In this document: piece by piece, positions 21,401 to 32,500 of the stretch
How positions within the stretch are numbered: position 1 is the stretch's first letter
How the letters are laid out: every line of letters starts with the position of its first letter
Assembly: GCF_029873635.1 (NCBI RefSeq)
Contig: NC_080417.1
Location: 29,163,682 to 29,227,681 of the forward strand
Source of the DNA: Malania oleifera
Taxonomy: Eukaryota > Streptophyta > Magnoliopsida > Santalales > Ximeniaceae
Direction: 5' to 3'
DNA length: 64,000 bases
Program-made: the position numbers and the translations under genes
The notes under the pieces: generated by a model
What the model was told of the DNA's origin: nothing
What the model saw: the letters and a program-made list of their open reading frames with translations, nothing else
Databases searched by the model: none

Positions 21401-24102
21401 TCATGAAGCTTTCATCTCATTCCTAGGAGTGAGATTTCCAAGAATGTCAGTCTTGATTTTGCAAGCCAAACACACCTTATAGAGATGTGTTTGTACTAAT
21501 TTATATTGCAGTTGAAACACCAGTGAGCCAAATGAATTTCCTTCTCTTTCCTACTCAATTTGTCTCACATTTTTAAATGAGAGAGAACATATGTGATGAG
21601 ACATCCTTTATCCATGCCAAATCCAAAGTTGGATTCCTGATCCAAATCAAGAATTCCTTCTTTACTATTCTTTTCCATTCTCATTCTTTCTTTTCTATAA
21701 CCTACAGTTTTCCTTGTACAATTATCTGATACAACCATGTTATAGACTTCATATGGCTGCTTATGTGAAAAGCTCCTATTATGACATGAATTTTTAACTT
21801 ATTTTTCTTAAAATAAGTACAACTAGTCAAATTATTGACAGCAAAAAAAGTGACAACTTAAAATTTGTGTTTCTCATAATTAATATGCTGCCATTTGCAA
21901 TAAAAGACAATGTAATTAATTTTGTTAATATTTTAATAACCTTCGAGGGTTTCAGGGTGCGGGACATTGAGTTGGCTCGATGAAGATAAAATGAGGCAGG
22001 TGAGTTTACATCAAGGCGATGTCTACAGACTCCGATCAGGCACTGTTTTCTTTTTAGAGAGCAACTTAGAGCCAGAGAGGGAGCGGCTCCAAATATATGC
22101 TCTTTTTGCTAGCTCACATGACTACCACAATGTAAGAACAGCTTCAGTTTGACCTTAAGATTACTCTTCATTTCTTATTATTTGTATAATTAATGTTTCT
22201 TATTTTCTTTTGAGAATATTTGTACATAAAAGGTTAAATAGGTTTATTTATTTATAATTATAAGGGTAATATCTAACCACTTCGAATAAAACGGTCACAT
22301 GCAGGATCCTTCAGTTGGAGTGTACTCTAGGATTAATGACATGGTTTTAGGCTTCAACAAGGAAGTTCTCCAAGCAGGTCTCAAGGTTGTGTAAAAACCC
22401 AATGCTAAGAAAATTTTCCAGCTTGAATTTTACTTCAGATATATTTCCTGCATTGATGAGAACAAGCCTGCCTTGACTTGTATAGCTTCTGCTGCTTTTG
22501 GTAGATTTGTACTACTTTCAGACTATCAGTTGATAAGCTTTATTACTACAACTAGATTATTTATATGAGTTTTGTCTATTAAACATAATAAAGCATATGA
22601 AATGCTTATTATGGGGTGAATGATCACAGGCTACAGAGGAAGTCATAGAGGAGCTAATGAAAACAGCGAAGGTTCCTGCGATTGTGCATGCAGTACGGAG
22701 ACAGAAAACGACATTTTGGGAGGCGGAAGCTCTACTTTCCAAGGTCCTTTTAGAAGCCAAAGGCTACAACATGTTTGAGGCAAACAAAAAAAGAACATTC
22801 AACATTCTCAAGGAAGAACCCGATTTCAAGAATTGTTACGGATGGAGCTCCATTGTCACCGAGAAAAAGTTGCATGTACTGAAGGGTTCCAACATCGGTG
22901 TTCTCATGGTGAACTTGACCAAGGTTTGTTGCTTCATTTTCTTCTTTCTTTAGTCATATTTTTGAAAGGGTATATGGTCACAACACAATATGGAGAATGC
23001 AGCAAAGTATTTTCTTAGCCAAAAAAGTTAGATTTCATTTGAAACACTTGAATAGGTTTCCTCTAAACTATAGTGTGTATCATATCCTCCAAACAATAGT
23101 GTGTACCATATGTTGTAAGCTGAATAGTAATGCCATTTCATTGATGTGTTCTTGAAGGGCTCCATGATGGGACCACATTGGAACCCTATGGCTACAGAGA
23201 TAGCAATAGTTATACAAGGGCGAGGAATGGTTCGGGTGGTTTGTTCAAGCAGTGTGAATGAGACGGAGTGCAAAAACACGAGGTTCAGCGTCCGGGAAGG
23301 AGATGCTTTTTCTGTTTCAAGGTTCCACCCCATGGCACAGATGTCTTTCAACAATGGTTCCCTTGTTTTTGTGGGGTTCAGCACAACGACAAAGAAGAAT
23401 CATCCTCAATTCCTGGCAGGAAAGAGATCGGTTCTTCGAACTCTAGACAGACAGGTGGTGGCTGTGTCCTTGGGCACAAATTTGACAATAACTGACCAGC
23501 TTTTGGATGCGCAGGGCGATTCAGCCATAGTAGAATGCATGTCCTGTGCTGAGGAGGAAGAAAGGAGGGTGGATCAAGAGATTGAAAGGAAAAAACAGCA
23601 AGAAGAAGAAGAAAAGAAAGCAGAAGAGGAGGCTAAAAAGAAAGAGGAAGAGGAAGAGAAGAGAAAAGAAGAGGAAGCCAAGGAAAGAGAAAAAGAGAAG
23701 GAAGAAGAGGAGGCCAGAAAGAAAGAGGAGGAAGCCAGGAGGAAAGAGAAAGAAGAAGAGAAAGCCAAGCAAAGAGAAAAGGAGAAAGAGGAAGAGGGAA
23801 GAGAAAAGGGGAAGCAAGCTGAAGAGGAAGCCAAGCAGAAAGAGGAAGAGAGGGAGAGGGAGAGGGAGAAAGAAAAGGAGAGGCAAAAAGAGTGGGAGAA
23901 AAGAAAACAAGAGGAAGCAGAGAGAGAAGAAGAAGAGGCCAAGAGATGGGAGGAAGAGAGAGAGAAGACCTTGAGAGAGCAACAAGAGGCCGCGGAGGAA
24001 AGAGGGAAAAAGAAGCTGGACGAGGAGGGGAAAGAGGAGGAAAAACTATACAGAAGAGAAAATGAAGAGACAGGCAGAGGAGGTGAAGCTACGAGGAGGT
24101 GA
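9117..24102 (+). CDS. Vicilin-like (7S globulin/cupin) protein with charged tail, five exons
   Basis: Exons 9117-9426, 21956-22131, 22305-22385, 22630-22923 and 23158-24102 have GT/AG borders and keep one frame for 601 codons. The product has a hydrophobic signal peptide (about residues 1-25), a first cupin domain across exons 1-4, a second cupin from exon 5 (about residues 288-417) and a Glu/Lys/Arg tail of about 184 residues. It resembles the Arabidopsis At2g18540/At4g36700 vicilin-like group rather than classical storage vicilins. The second cupin has HWN in place of the usual HxH metal motif. Family members are secretory/vacuolar seed proteins; storage or another cupin role cannot be told apart here. 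The ATG at 9117 is chosen because the signal peptide starts there; in-frame codons upstream run into promoter motifs. Intron 1 is 12.5 kb, swollen by Copia insertions. Expression is not shown by sequence alone. Confidence 0.88.
9677..9684 (+). promoter_or_regulatory. RY motif CATGCATG early in intron 1
   Basis: CATGCATG is the core recognised by B3 factors (ABI3/FUS3/LEC2) in seed genes. It is about 250 bp into intron 1. A second TGCATGCA occurs in exon 1 near 9394. A single 8-mer may be chance. Confidence 0.35.
9944..10410. mobile_element. MITE-like element with imperfect terminal inverted repeats
   Basis: The left end (CATGGATTTTAGACCTT from 9961) is matched in inverted orientation by the right end (AAGGTCTGAAATTCATAC, 10383-10400). 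The flanks carry an 8-bp near-identical repeat, AATTAACT (9936-9943) and AATTAAGT (10411-10418), which would fit the hAT superfamily. The outermost bases of the two ends match poorly. No coding capacity. Confidence 0.45.
10949..11138 (+). repeat. 5' LTR of C1
   Basis: A 190-bp LTR matching 15292-15462 almost throughout, with a TATATAAA box near 11071. It is preceded by the TSD CATAT. Confidence 0.85.
15292..15462 (+). repeat. 3' LTR of C1 (main part)
   Basis: Follows the polypurine tract ACTCAAGGGGGCG. It is cut by the insertion of C2 after GCTTC; the last bases of the LTR reappear at 20652-20656 on the far side of C2. Confidence 0.85.
15463..16047 (-). repeat. 3' LTR of C2, with TCGTCGACGA array
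   Basis: A 585-bp LTR. It contains about eight TCGTCGACGA-like motifs at 15775-15965, upstream (on the - strand) of a TATATA box near 15680. Adjacent to its right is the polypurine tract read on the - strand at about 16048-16059. Confidence 0.85.
20103..20646 (-). repeat. 5' LTR of C2, with TCGTCGACGA array
   Basis: A 544-bp LTR, similar to the left copy but about 40 bp shorter within the motif array (20420-20570). A TATA box, TCTATATATG on the - strand, is at 20321-20330. A degenerate tRNA-Met primer-binding site lies just left of 20103. Confidence 0.85.
20662..21955. other. Remainder of vicilin intron 1
   Basis: AT-rich sequence between the right TSD of C1 and the exon 2 acceptor. It contains no coding region. 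A stretch around 21360-21480 has the look of a decayed small transposon, but I could not pair its ends. Confidence 0.5.
21956..22131 (+). CDS. Vicilin-like gene, exon 2
   Basis: Encodes the second half of cupin 1 (words GTLSWLDED and [13 protein letters not shown]). The acceptor is TTTCAG and the donor AAT|GTAAGA. The 58 codons are in frame with exon 1. Confidence 0.87.
22305..22385 (+). CDS. Vicilin-like gene, exon 3
   Basis: A 27-codon exon ([17 protein letters not shown]...) of the inter-cupin region. Acceptor ATGCAG, donor AAG|GTTGTG; the length is a multiple of three. Confidence 0.82.
22630..22923 (+). CDS. Vicilin-like gene, exon 4
   Basis: 98 codons containing the conserved segment EEVIEEL...PAIVHAV between the cupins and the lead into cupin 2. 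Acceptor CACAG, donor AAG|GTTTGT. Confidence 0.87.
23158..24102 (+). CDS. Vicilin-like gene, exon 5: cupin 2 and charged tail
   Basis: The acceptor TTGAAG precedes [10 protein letters not shown], the start of cupin 2. Cupin residues visible include HWN, the conserved Glu and RFHPMAQ. From about codon 131 of the exon the sequence is nearly all Glu, Lys and Arg (about 184 residues) up to TGA at 24100. A second frame over the last 40 codons stays open to about 24220 and gives a Lys-rich, then Ala/Ser-rich end, so the true C-terminus is uncertain. Confidence 0.85.
   Translation, partial: GSMMGPHWNPMATEIAIVIQGRGMVRVVCSSSVNETECKNTRFSVREGDAFSVSRFHPMAQMSFNNGSLVFVGFSTTTKKNHPQFLAGKRSVLRTLDRQVVAVSLGTNLTITDQLLDAQGDSAIVECMSCAEEEERRVDQEIERKKQQEEEEKKAEEEAKKKEEEEEKRKEEEAKEREKEKEEEEARKKEEEARRKEKEEEKAKQREKEKEEEGREKGKQAEEEAKQKEEEREREREKEKERQKEWEKRKQEEAEREEEEAKRWEEEREKTLREQQEAAEERGKKKLDEEGKEEEKLYRRENEETGRGGEATRR
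23569..24095 (+). repeat. Purine-rich GAR/AAR low-complexity coding tract
   Basis: Over 500 bp of almost pure A/G on the coding strand, made of GAG, GAA, AAG, AGA and AAA codons. It encodes the charged tail and leaves other frames and the opposite strand open by composition alone. Confidence 0.85.
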
Positions 24103-24221
24103 AGCTACGAAACAGAAAAATAAGGCCAGCAAGAACAAGCATAAGAGGTTTGATGCCTCTGCCTCTGCCTCTGTCTCTGGAAATTGGTGTGTTGCCAAAT
24201 CAGTTCAGATATGCGTATATG

Positions 24222-24227
24222 AATAAA
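24222..24227 (+). terminator. AATAAA polyadenylation signal for vicilin-like gene
   Basis: An AATAAA hexamer about 120 bp after the stop codon, followed by T-rich sequence at 24245-24290. This is typical of plant 3' ends. Confidence 0.5.
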
Positions 24228-24884
24228 CTTTGCAGTCATGTTTATGTTTCTGTTTCTGTTCTTTCTTTTTTCTTTTTCTTTTTTCCAACTCATAATAAGG
24301 GAGATCATGGTTTGTCAACTTTGTTGCTTTAGATATAAAACTCCCCTGAGGAAACATTTTGCTTTGGCATTATGGTGGTAATTTTGAGTAATATGTAATA
24401 AAAAAAATTGTATTGAAATTAATTTAAATTTTAGGTTTGAAATTTGTTCTTTAAATGCAGCCTATATTAACTTTTATTTTTTATTTTTTTATAATGATTT
24501 TTATTTTTGTTAGAACATTTTAAAATAGGATGTTGTGGTATTTTGGCAGCAGAGAGAAATATGGCAGAGACTGAAAATTCCTTCAGTGAACCTTGAAGCT
24601 CCTCCGGTATAGTAGTCATGTATTATTTAAAGTAATCTTTGTCTTGTCTTGTCTTTTTTTTTTTTTTTGGCACATAAATAGCATGTATTATTTAAATATC
24701 TAAAATTCGTGTAATCTGTTTGAAAAATACAAATTTAGTAAATGAAAATTTTAAAATATTCAAAAAATTATGTAACTACTCTTTTTTAAATAAATTGTAA
24801 ATTCTATCATGGGAATGGTTTTTAGCAATTGTTATGTGTGCAAAAAAATTAATAGAATAGAATGAAAATATTCATTTCGTTTAG

Positions 24885-25255
24885 TTTTTGCACCATCACT
24901 AAAGAAGCAGATTAAATTGAATCTGGATGGATATTTTGAGGTTGCTGAAGTTGAGGAAATAATCGAAAACCAAGACTGCTTATGGCCAAGAAGGCAAACA
25001 CAAGATGTGCAAATGCTAAAAAGTGCCATCACTTCTCTTCCAAATGCTGGGCAAGAGGATAAAGTTAGCTGGGATTCAACTCCTACTGATAAATTTACCA
25101 CCTCCACAGTCTGGGAGGACTCTATCAGAGCAAAGAGACATGTCGATACCTGGTCTAAATTACTTTGGACAAAGTATGCTAAATTTGGGCATTCTTTCAT
25201 CAGCTGGCTTCCTATTCTAAATAGGCTCTCAACACTGGATAAGCTGATCTCCTGA
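24885..25255 (+). mobile_element. LINE fragment with zf-RVT-type domain
   Basis: About 120 codons resemble the zinc-binding region that follows reverse transcriptase in plant L1-type LINEs. They include the words DKVSWDSTPTDKFTTS (W...G/D-KF.. pattern), the W..LLW spacing and GHSFISWLPILNRLSTLDKL, where LINEs have HSFILWLA...RLST.DKL. No reverse transcriptase lies beside it. It stands in the gap between the two convergent genes. It could also be an old domesticated piece, but nothing supports that. Confidence 0.65.
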
Positions 25256-26275
25256 GGTAAAATAAATAAATGATCCCACTTGCAGATTGCACGAGGCCGT
25301 TGATACAAGAAATCATTTATTCTTTGACTGAATTTACACAACAGATTTACAATAAATATTGAATTCAGAATCCAAAGAGCTATGATGAATGGGAAGCAAA
25401 TCTAAGCTAGTTGTCTGGACTTGGGAACTCAAAACCCAATAGAGGCTCAAAGTTGGCATGGTCTACAACAATCTATCAAACATGAAAAAATAAGTCCTCT
25501 ACCCTATGCTGATGCTAGGCCTCATCCCATGATAACATCTTAACAAGCTAATAGATGTTAACTTTTTGATGTTCAAATGTCATAAGTTTTGAATTCTCGG
25601 GCTAATTGACCATTTATTGGCCATATTTGCTGTAAGGCTTTTGCCTTGTCTCCAAATTTTTTGGTAATATCATCCTCATCTCTTAAACCCAACCCACCCA
25701 AAACAAATTTTCTTTTTTTTTAAATTATTGGAATGGAGTGGAGTTCTGTTAAAACAGATGTCTAGGGGCCGCGAGTTGTCACTATTGAGTCATTTATTGT
25801 TTCTACCTTGTTCTTTTAAATTCCCACTTCCATGTTCTGCACCTGCTTCCATAATTCGAGCCAGGGACAAGTCCCTAAAATTTCATTAGGTTAAAAATTT
25901 TGGTTTCAGTTATAGAAAATTTATAATTGGAATTTCCGATCCGTTGTGTTAAATACTAAACTAACTGTACCAAAAATGCTTTCCCCTAATTAAGGTGGAT
26001 GATAGGCTTAGTCTTCTAAGGTGCATTCCATAAGAGGTGTACTTCGCAAGCATTTCAAATACTAGGTAAATAAAATTATTTTAAAAGAGAGAGGCCACTA
26101 GATACCAGTCATAAAAACTTTGATACTCAATATAATCTCCAAAACAATGTACATTCTCCACAAAAGAAAAATTTTAATCAATGGGCTTCTTCCCTGTTAT
26201 ACCAAGGGGGGAAAATGTACAAAAACAGAACAAAACAAGCAGAAGAGGCAAAAGATATGGACAAGAAGAGGGAGC
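25256..26275. other. Spacer between convergent gene 3' ends
   Basis: Contains the presumed 3' UTR of the PP2C gene at its right end. Nothing else is recognised. Confidence 0.5.
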
Positions 26276-26572
26276 TTACGGTATGGGTAAGCTGGTTATG
26301 TATGATACAACAACAGTGATGTCATCAAGCTTGCCTCCGTAGTAGCGGAACCCAGCTTCCTGCGCAGCGGCAGAGAATGGAGTCTGCCGGTTCCTGTCCT
26401 GTGCTCGCTGCCGCGCCAGAGCTGCTATTTTCTGAGCCGTTACCTGTGGCCCCAAACCAGCTCTTGTTGCATGCACCACAACAGCGGTAACCTCATTGTT
26501 GTATAAATTGTCGAACAAACCGTCAGTGCCTGCAATGACGACATCTCCCGGCAGAACAGGGATTGTAAAAAC
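26276..26572 (-). CDS. PP2C gene, exon 4 (C-terminal)
   Basis: Starts VFTIPVLPGDVVIAGTDGLF after acceptor CTCCAG. It carries the last two metal-site motifs and ends with TAA at 26276-26278. The final residues after ITSL are short, as in homologues. Confidence 0.9.
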   Translation of the reverse strand, partial: VFTIPVLPGDVVIAGTDGLFDNLYNNEVTAVVVHATRAGLGPQVTAQKIAALARQRAQDRNRQTPFSAAAQEAGFRYYGGKLDDITVVVSYITSLPIP

Positions 26573-29500
26573 CTGGAGACATTGTTCAAAAGAGAAAGGG
26601 GTGCTTCAGTATTTGCCACTACTCTAGCCAAACTCATTTCCATTGTGAGTTTGAATTGCTTATTGTGATGTGAGCAACATCTAAAATACGCCTTTTGAAA
26701 ACATGCCGCAGGAAGAGTTTCCCAACACGATTTTAAACACAAAATAAGTCAAAACTGGAAGATTCTTTAGGGAAAAAAATCCCACTTTAATTCACAAAAC
26801 AAACAATCTAGAAGTAAGTCTTATCATAATTATAAAAGCCTACCTAAATAAAACAGGGTTAGGGTGGATATGACCATCTTTACACGCATATATGGATAGG
26901 TGAAAGCAATAAGTAGAATATCCGATCATTGACATTCAGCCTTCATAACCAGTTCCCGTTCAATCAAACAACTGAAACATGTATCAAGGTTGGACCAGAA
27001 AATTTGAGAGTGATTTGTCCCACTCCCGACAAAGTCTTCCAGGAAATAACATTCAATATTAACAAGTAGGCAAAAACAACAAAAAAATTGACCAAAAATT
27101 CTTAATTATTATCATTACATTTTTTTTTAACCAATCAAGATTAACAAGTTGGCAAAAACAACAACAACCTTGACCAAAAAAACTTAATTATTATTGTTAC
27201 TTCTTTTTTTTTTTTTTACCATTGTAAGTGGATAAAGTTTCTTCCATAAAACTCACGGAGTCGAGGCTCTATGGACTCTTTTAACTTTAAAATTATTCAG
27301 AATATTAATGAGAATCAATAGTTTTCCGTCTACACTTGCACCAAATTGAGTGACAGATTCACCAGTAACAAGAAGAAAACCTGGACAGAGAGGACAGAGA
27401 GAGATGGACAAATAAACAAGTGGAAATTAACAACCAGCTGAATGGACAACACTAGTAAAAGAATCAGTTGTAAGGATGCACATGGCATGTGCATCCTTTG
27501 GAGTTTTTTTGGGGGGGGGGGAAGGTTTCATAAGTAATACAATCATCTTGACAGCAACAATGGAATTGCATACTAGCGAGTAATACACTGTACGGGATGT
27601 TCTTAAAACTACAGAACAGGAAAAGACCCGGGAGAAGATATTCAGATTCTGACTAAAAAGGGAAACAAAATTTCTGCTGTGAAAACTATGCAAGCATGTT
27701 TTCATGAAGGTTAAATACAACCCATGGTAACAATATGAACCAATACAAAATATTTGATCACAAACCCTACAACTACAAGAGGTCTTGCTTTCTCTGCAAC
27801 CTTCAAGAATCAGAAACCCAAGAAAAAGAAAAAGGACAACAATTACCAAGCCTTAAGTCTCACTAAATGGGGTTGGTCCAAGAAAAAGAAAAGCACAAAA
27901 AGGCATTCCCTCATCAGCACCACAAAGAACAGAGAGGCCAGCAGATCTTGCTAGATATGCCATAAAAATTCAGATAAATTTATTGAATTTCACCCATATA
28001 TTTTGTGTAATTTTTCCGATAACATTTGCAACTATCTGCTATCAAAAAGAATTAAAGAACTGATGGCAGAAACCATAAGGTTATTTCTTGCGAACCCAAT
28101 AAATATGGATACCAACCTCTTTATGCTGAATTGGCCAATTTTTATTGTTTATGGATCATAATAGGAAGGTTTCAATTAGGAAAAAGGCTAACCATCATCA
28201 CAACTGAATTCATTTGACGACAAGGTCCACTTATTAGATATAAAAAAATGACCAATCAACCAATCCAGTTTCTAAGACTACAAGATATCTTCATTGGTCA
28301 TGGCATACTGCTGTTTGTGAATTTATAGTACACCAAGATGTGCAAGATTTCATAAAAGCAGCAGCAGCAGCAGCAACAATTATGGGATTAACTCACTAAA
28401 GCCTATATAAATTTTGCATTTCATCTTGCAAATTAACAAAGACATTGAGGTTTTTTTTATAAACAAAGAAATTTATGAACTGCTATAATGCCCACCACAG
28501 TATTCAATGAAGCCACTAAAAAAGTCCAAATTCATATTTACTCAAAGAAGCATTAATCAAAAGAGGTAGGACAAAGCAGCACATCAACTAACCTGACCAG
28601 AGCTGGGTAGATCAGCACCACTCCCACTCTCCAGTTGATACGTAAAATTGAAACCATGCTGCTGCACAGGGGATTGGAAGACAGTGCAACCATCTCTAAT
28701 CACAATAAATCCACTGTCACCTAGATTAATAGCATGAATTCCCTGCTCAAAGAAGCAAATCAGATGAACCCAAATAGAAAATGAGTTAATTACACCTTTG
28801 CTTTTACTGTTCAAGAAAGCACTGGCCAAAGAATCAAAATTTTAGGCTGTGAGTTGATCACATAGGTGGGCAAAACTATGGGGGTGAAATAACAGTGAAT
28901 ATTGCTCTGGTGAATGAGGTTTTTTTAAAAAAAAAATCAAAGTAGAAAAGAAAAAACTCAAATGGGTGTAGGACAGGCAGACCTTTCAAACAACTTCAAA
29001 TTAGCCGTTGGCCTTAAAAAATCTCACCGAGGAGTCCATTGAAATTTTAATTTTACAAAGTCTTGTGCATATGGAGCATAATTGTTCTAAACAGAACATC
29101 TCCTGATAGGATTTCATGCGCTTATACAGCTTAATAGGTTTAGTCACTAAATGTGACCAGCAGCAGCCACAACTTGCTTAGAAAAGCCACATCCACCATG
29201 GAGGCCTAAAATGAGACCTTTAATATGGGATGTAATGGAGGGTGAAGGATCATACCACTTTCTTTTTAATCCAAGAATATGTCAACGACTTAAAAAATAA
29301 AACAAAATAATAAAAATCTTCATCAAGTTGTTTCTCAAAGTTAGGATTTTACCAAATCTTATGCATCCTAAGCATAATTTTTTTTTCCCTTTTTATTGCC
29401 CAAACCTATGGTGGCCTGGGCCCATTGGATCCTTGCCTTCTTACCATACACGAGGAGAATTAACTGTCCCCGCCACAACCAGCACTACAAAATCCTAGCA

Positions 29501-32500
29501 ATCAATTGAATTATGCAAATTAAGCATCGCATTGATTCTTTGTTGAATTATGCAAATTGCAATCTCATTTAACTATGCATAAACATGATTATTTGACCTA
29601 GCAATCAATTGTGCTTTAAGTCCTTGGCAACTAAGATCTTGTTGAATTTAATTTTCGAAGGATAATATTTTGGTCGACAAACAAACACATTTGAACATTT
29701 GAATTAACTTCCAAAATATTCTTTGCAAGATCTTGTGAATATTATGTTTTTAATCAAGGACATATCTAGAATATTCTTTGCAAGGTACACAGGATAGCTC
29801 CCATTGGTAAAAGAGTGATTCCTTGTTGGCTTGTGGGAGAAATGGATGTTAAATTAGTTTGATCTTCACCACCAAGAAGGTTGTGGGTAGTAAATTTTCA
29901 ATGAGGTACTAGGGAAGTGGATGTAGGCACTGAGTTTGGGCCGGAAAAATTATGAATCTTTAATTTCTTGCACAAATTACATTGGTTACAGTTCAAACTT
30001 ATTGGAATTAAATTGTTTTAAATTGGATTTGATAAGCAACCCCTCCATCCCCCCTTCCCCCCAAAAAAAAATTGCAACTTCATCCAACACTAGGTTTTTT
30101 GGTCAACAACTTTTTCACTGCTTTAGCTGGTAAAACCTGGCCACCAAATTGCTAAATAATCTAATTTTCCTAAAAAATGCGATGCGACAACTTTCTTACA
30201 TGGATATTGCTAGAAGAGAATAAGTCATTTTAGTAATTAGGTTGCTTGGGTGTGGGTATTTTTGTTTTTTGCCCTTAAGTCCTTTCTTTTATAATTCTTT
30301 TTTCAAGTAAAAAAGGGCAGACCTTGAGCTGTACGCAAGTCTCCAGGAAACTACTGCCTCTTTTTTCTCTCTTTCTTTTTCTTTTCTTCTCTATTTTTAT
30401 TCTTCTCTTCTTCTATGCTTCAACTCTAACTTAACAATGTGGTACAGAGCAGCACTTCAGAACTTCATCCAAAACTTCAAGAGGCAACTCTGACCACAAA
30501 AATACAAGTTACATCCTATGAGGAATTACTTGAACACCACTATGCAGCCACCTCTTCTGCCCATCACTTTTTCAACTTCTGGTTCTAGAGATCCATTCCA
30601 ACATGACTTGGATTTGCCCATTTGTGATGTAGGACAAGAAGCAAGGCCTCGGGAAGATCCTTGTTGCAGAGTACTCAAGAAGAATTGGATCAAGAATTGT
30701 TGCGTTTAGTTAGTAGTTTATTATGTGTTTAGTGTCAATTAGTATAAGATTATGTGTATTTGAGGCTTGTTTGTAATATTTGTGCAATGTAGGGGTTGGT
30801 TTGTAATTCATGTTGTTTTAGGGACATATGTGTAACTTCATGTGTAGAGGCTTTCTTATAAATAGAGTGAAAACCATGTCGTAGATGGTTATTGTTGGCT
30901 TTGAATTTGAGAAGTAAATGTAAGTTGCCCCCTTGTATCTGCTCTGTCCTCCCTTCCCCTACCTCTCTTCAATTTCTTCTAATCTCTCCCATGGCTGCAG
31001 AACATTGATGCTGCCATTGCATTGCCTTGTTTATCCTATTGCTCATTATGTTTCAATTCTTCACCTTCCTAGTCCTATGAGTTCTTTTGCCTTGTCTATT
31101 TCCTCTATTACTATCCCTTCCTCACTCGTTGAAGCACTTGGTGATCCTAGGTGGAAGCATGTAATGGATGTAGAAATGTATGCCTTGACCACTCTAGGGA
31201 CATGGGATTTCGTGGATCTTCCTCTTGGTTCTTGTTGGTTAGGTATTGCTGGGTCTACACATCAAATATCTTCCACACAACTCAATTGAATGGCTTAAGA
31301 CTCGATTGTTTGTTAACAAGTACACCCAAACATGTGGTATTGATTATTTTGAGACCTTCTCTCTGGTTACTCGACTAAATTTTGTTCATGTACTGATCTT
31401 GGCAATCAATTTTGATTGGCCATTATACTAGTTGGATATGAAGAATGCCTTTTTATTTAGAAATTTTCAAGAGGTATAAATGGGCCAACCTCTTGATATG
31501 TTGCTCAAGGGAGGATGGTAAAGTATGCAAGTTGCATAAGGCCATTTATGTTCTTAAGCAGTCTCCTCCAGCCCAGGTTTCACAAATTTGGTCTGCTGGT
31601 CTCTACATTTGGTTTAATCCGATGCTACAGTACTCTAGTCCTTTGGTCTTTGTAAGCAAAATGGAGACACAAGTGGTACTTCTAGTAGTTTATGTTGATG
31701 CAATTATCATCACTAGCGAGGACCAGAGAATTATTGCAATACTAAGCAGCAGCTTAAAGCTAAATTCAAACCAAGTGGATTTGGGTACTCAACGTGACAT
31801 TTTTGTATTGAAATTGTATAATGTAAGGAAGAGTTGAATCTATCTCAGGAAAAATATACCATGGACTTGCTTAGTGAGACTAGTTTGTTGGGAGCTAAAC
31901 CAATTGATACTCCTACGAATCCTGATAAGAAGTTGTCTAGGGATGTTGGATTAGACTTTGAAGACAAACATTGATATAAGCAGCTGGTTGGCAAGCTGAT
32001 ATACTTGACTATCATTAGACCTGACATATCTTTTGTAGTGGAGGTGGTGAGGCAACTTATGGAAAATCCCAAACAACCACATTGGATGTTGTTTGTAAGA
32101 TTTTGCAGTATCTCAAAGACTCTACAAGGCAAAGGTTTGATATATAAATGTAATATAAAGTGATATCATGGGTTACTCTAATGCATATTGGGTTGGCTCT
32201 GTCAATGATGTCTACTACTAGATATTGTACATTTGTGAGAGGAATCTTCTTCTCTTCTTCTATGCTCCAACTCTAACTTAACAATGCAGTATAGAGCAGC
32301 ACATCAAAACTTCATCCAAAACTTCAAGAGGCAGCTTTGACCACAGAAATATAAGTTACAATCCTACGAGGAATTACTTGACTACCATCATGCAGCCACC
32401 TCTTCTGCCCATCACTTTTTTGACTTCTGCTGGAGATCCATCCCAACGTAACTTGGATTTGTCTATTTATCACCGGAAAAGTACTTAAACATGTACTCTG

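Larger units (their letters stand above)
9427..21955 (+). other. Intron 1 of vicilin-like gene (12.5 kb)
   Basis: Donor GTGCGT at 9427 and acceptor TTTCAG at 21950-21955. About 9.7 kb is the nested pair C1/C2 (10949-20656) and 0.47 kb is a MITE-like element. The non-element remainder (9427-9935, 10419-10943, 20662-21955) adds to about 2.3 kb and holds no recognisable coding sequence. Confidence 0.85.

Noticed and set aside
23521-23985. Long reading frames on the - strand and in other + frames over the vicilin tail
   Set aside because: They result from the A/G-only composition of the tract (Leu/Phe/Ser-rich or Lys/Arg-rich products) and have no family support.
27427-27849. 140-codon - strand frame in PP2C intron 3
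   Set aside because: Cys/Phe/Ser-rich translation without known domains; it lies inside an intron bounded by well-supported exons.
30690-30930. Possible extra solo LTR (TATA-like TTATAAATAG near 30850) inside C3
   Set aside because: It is absent from the second tandem unit and has promoter-like words, but I could not find matching ends or a target duplication.
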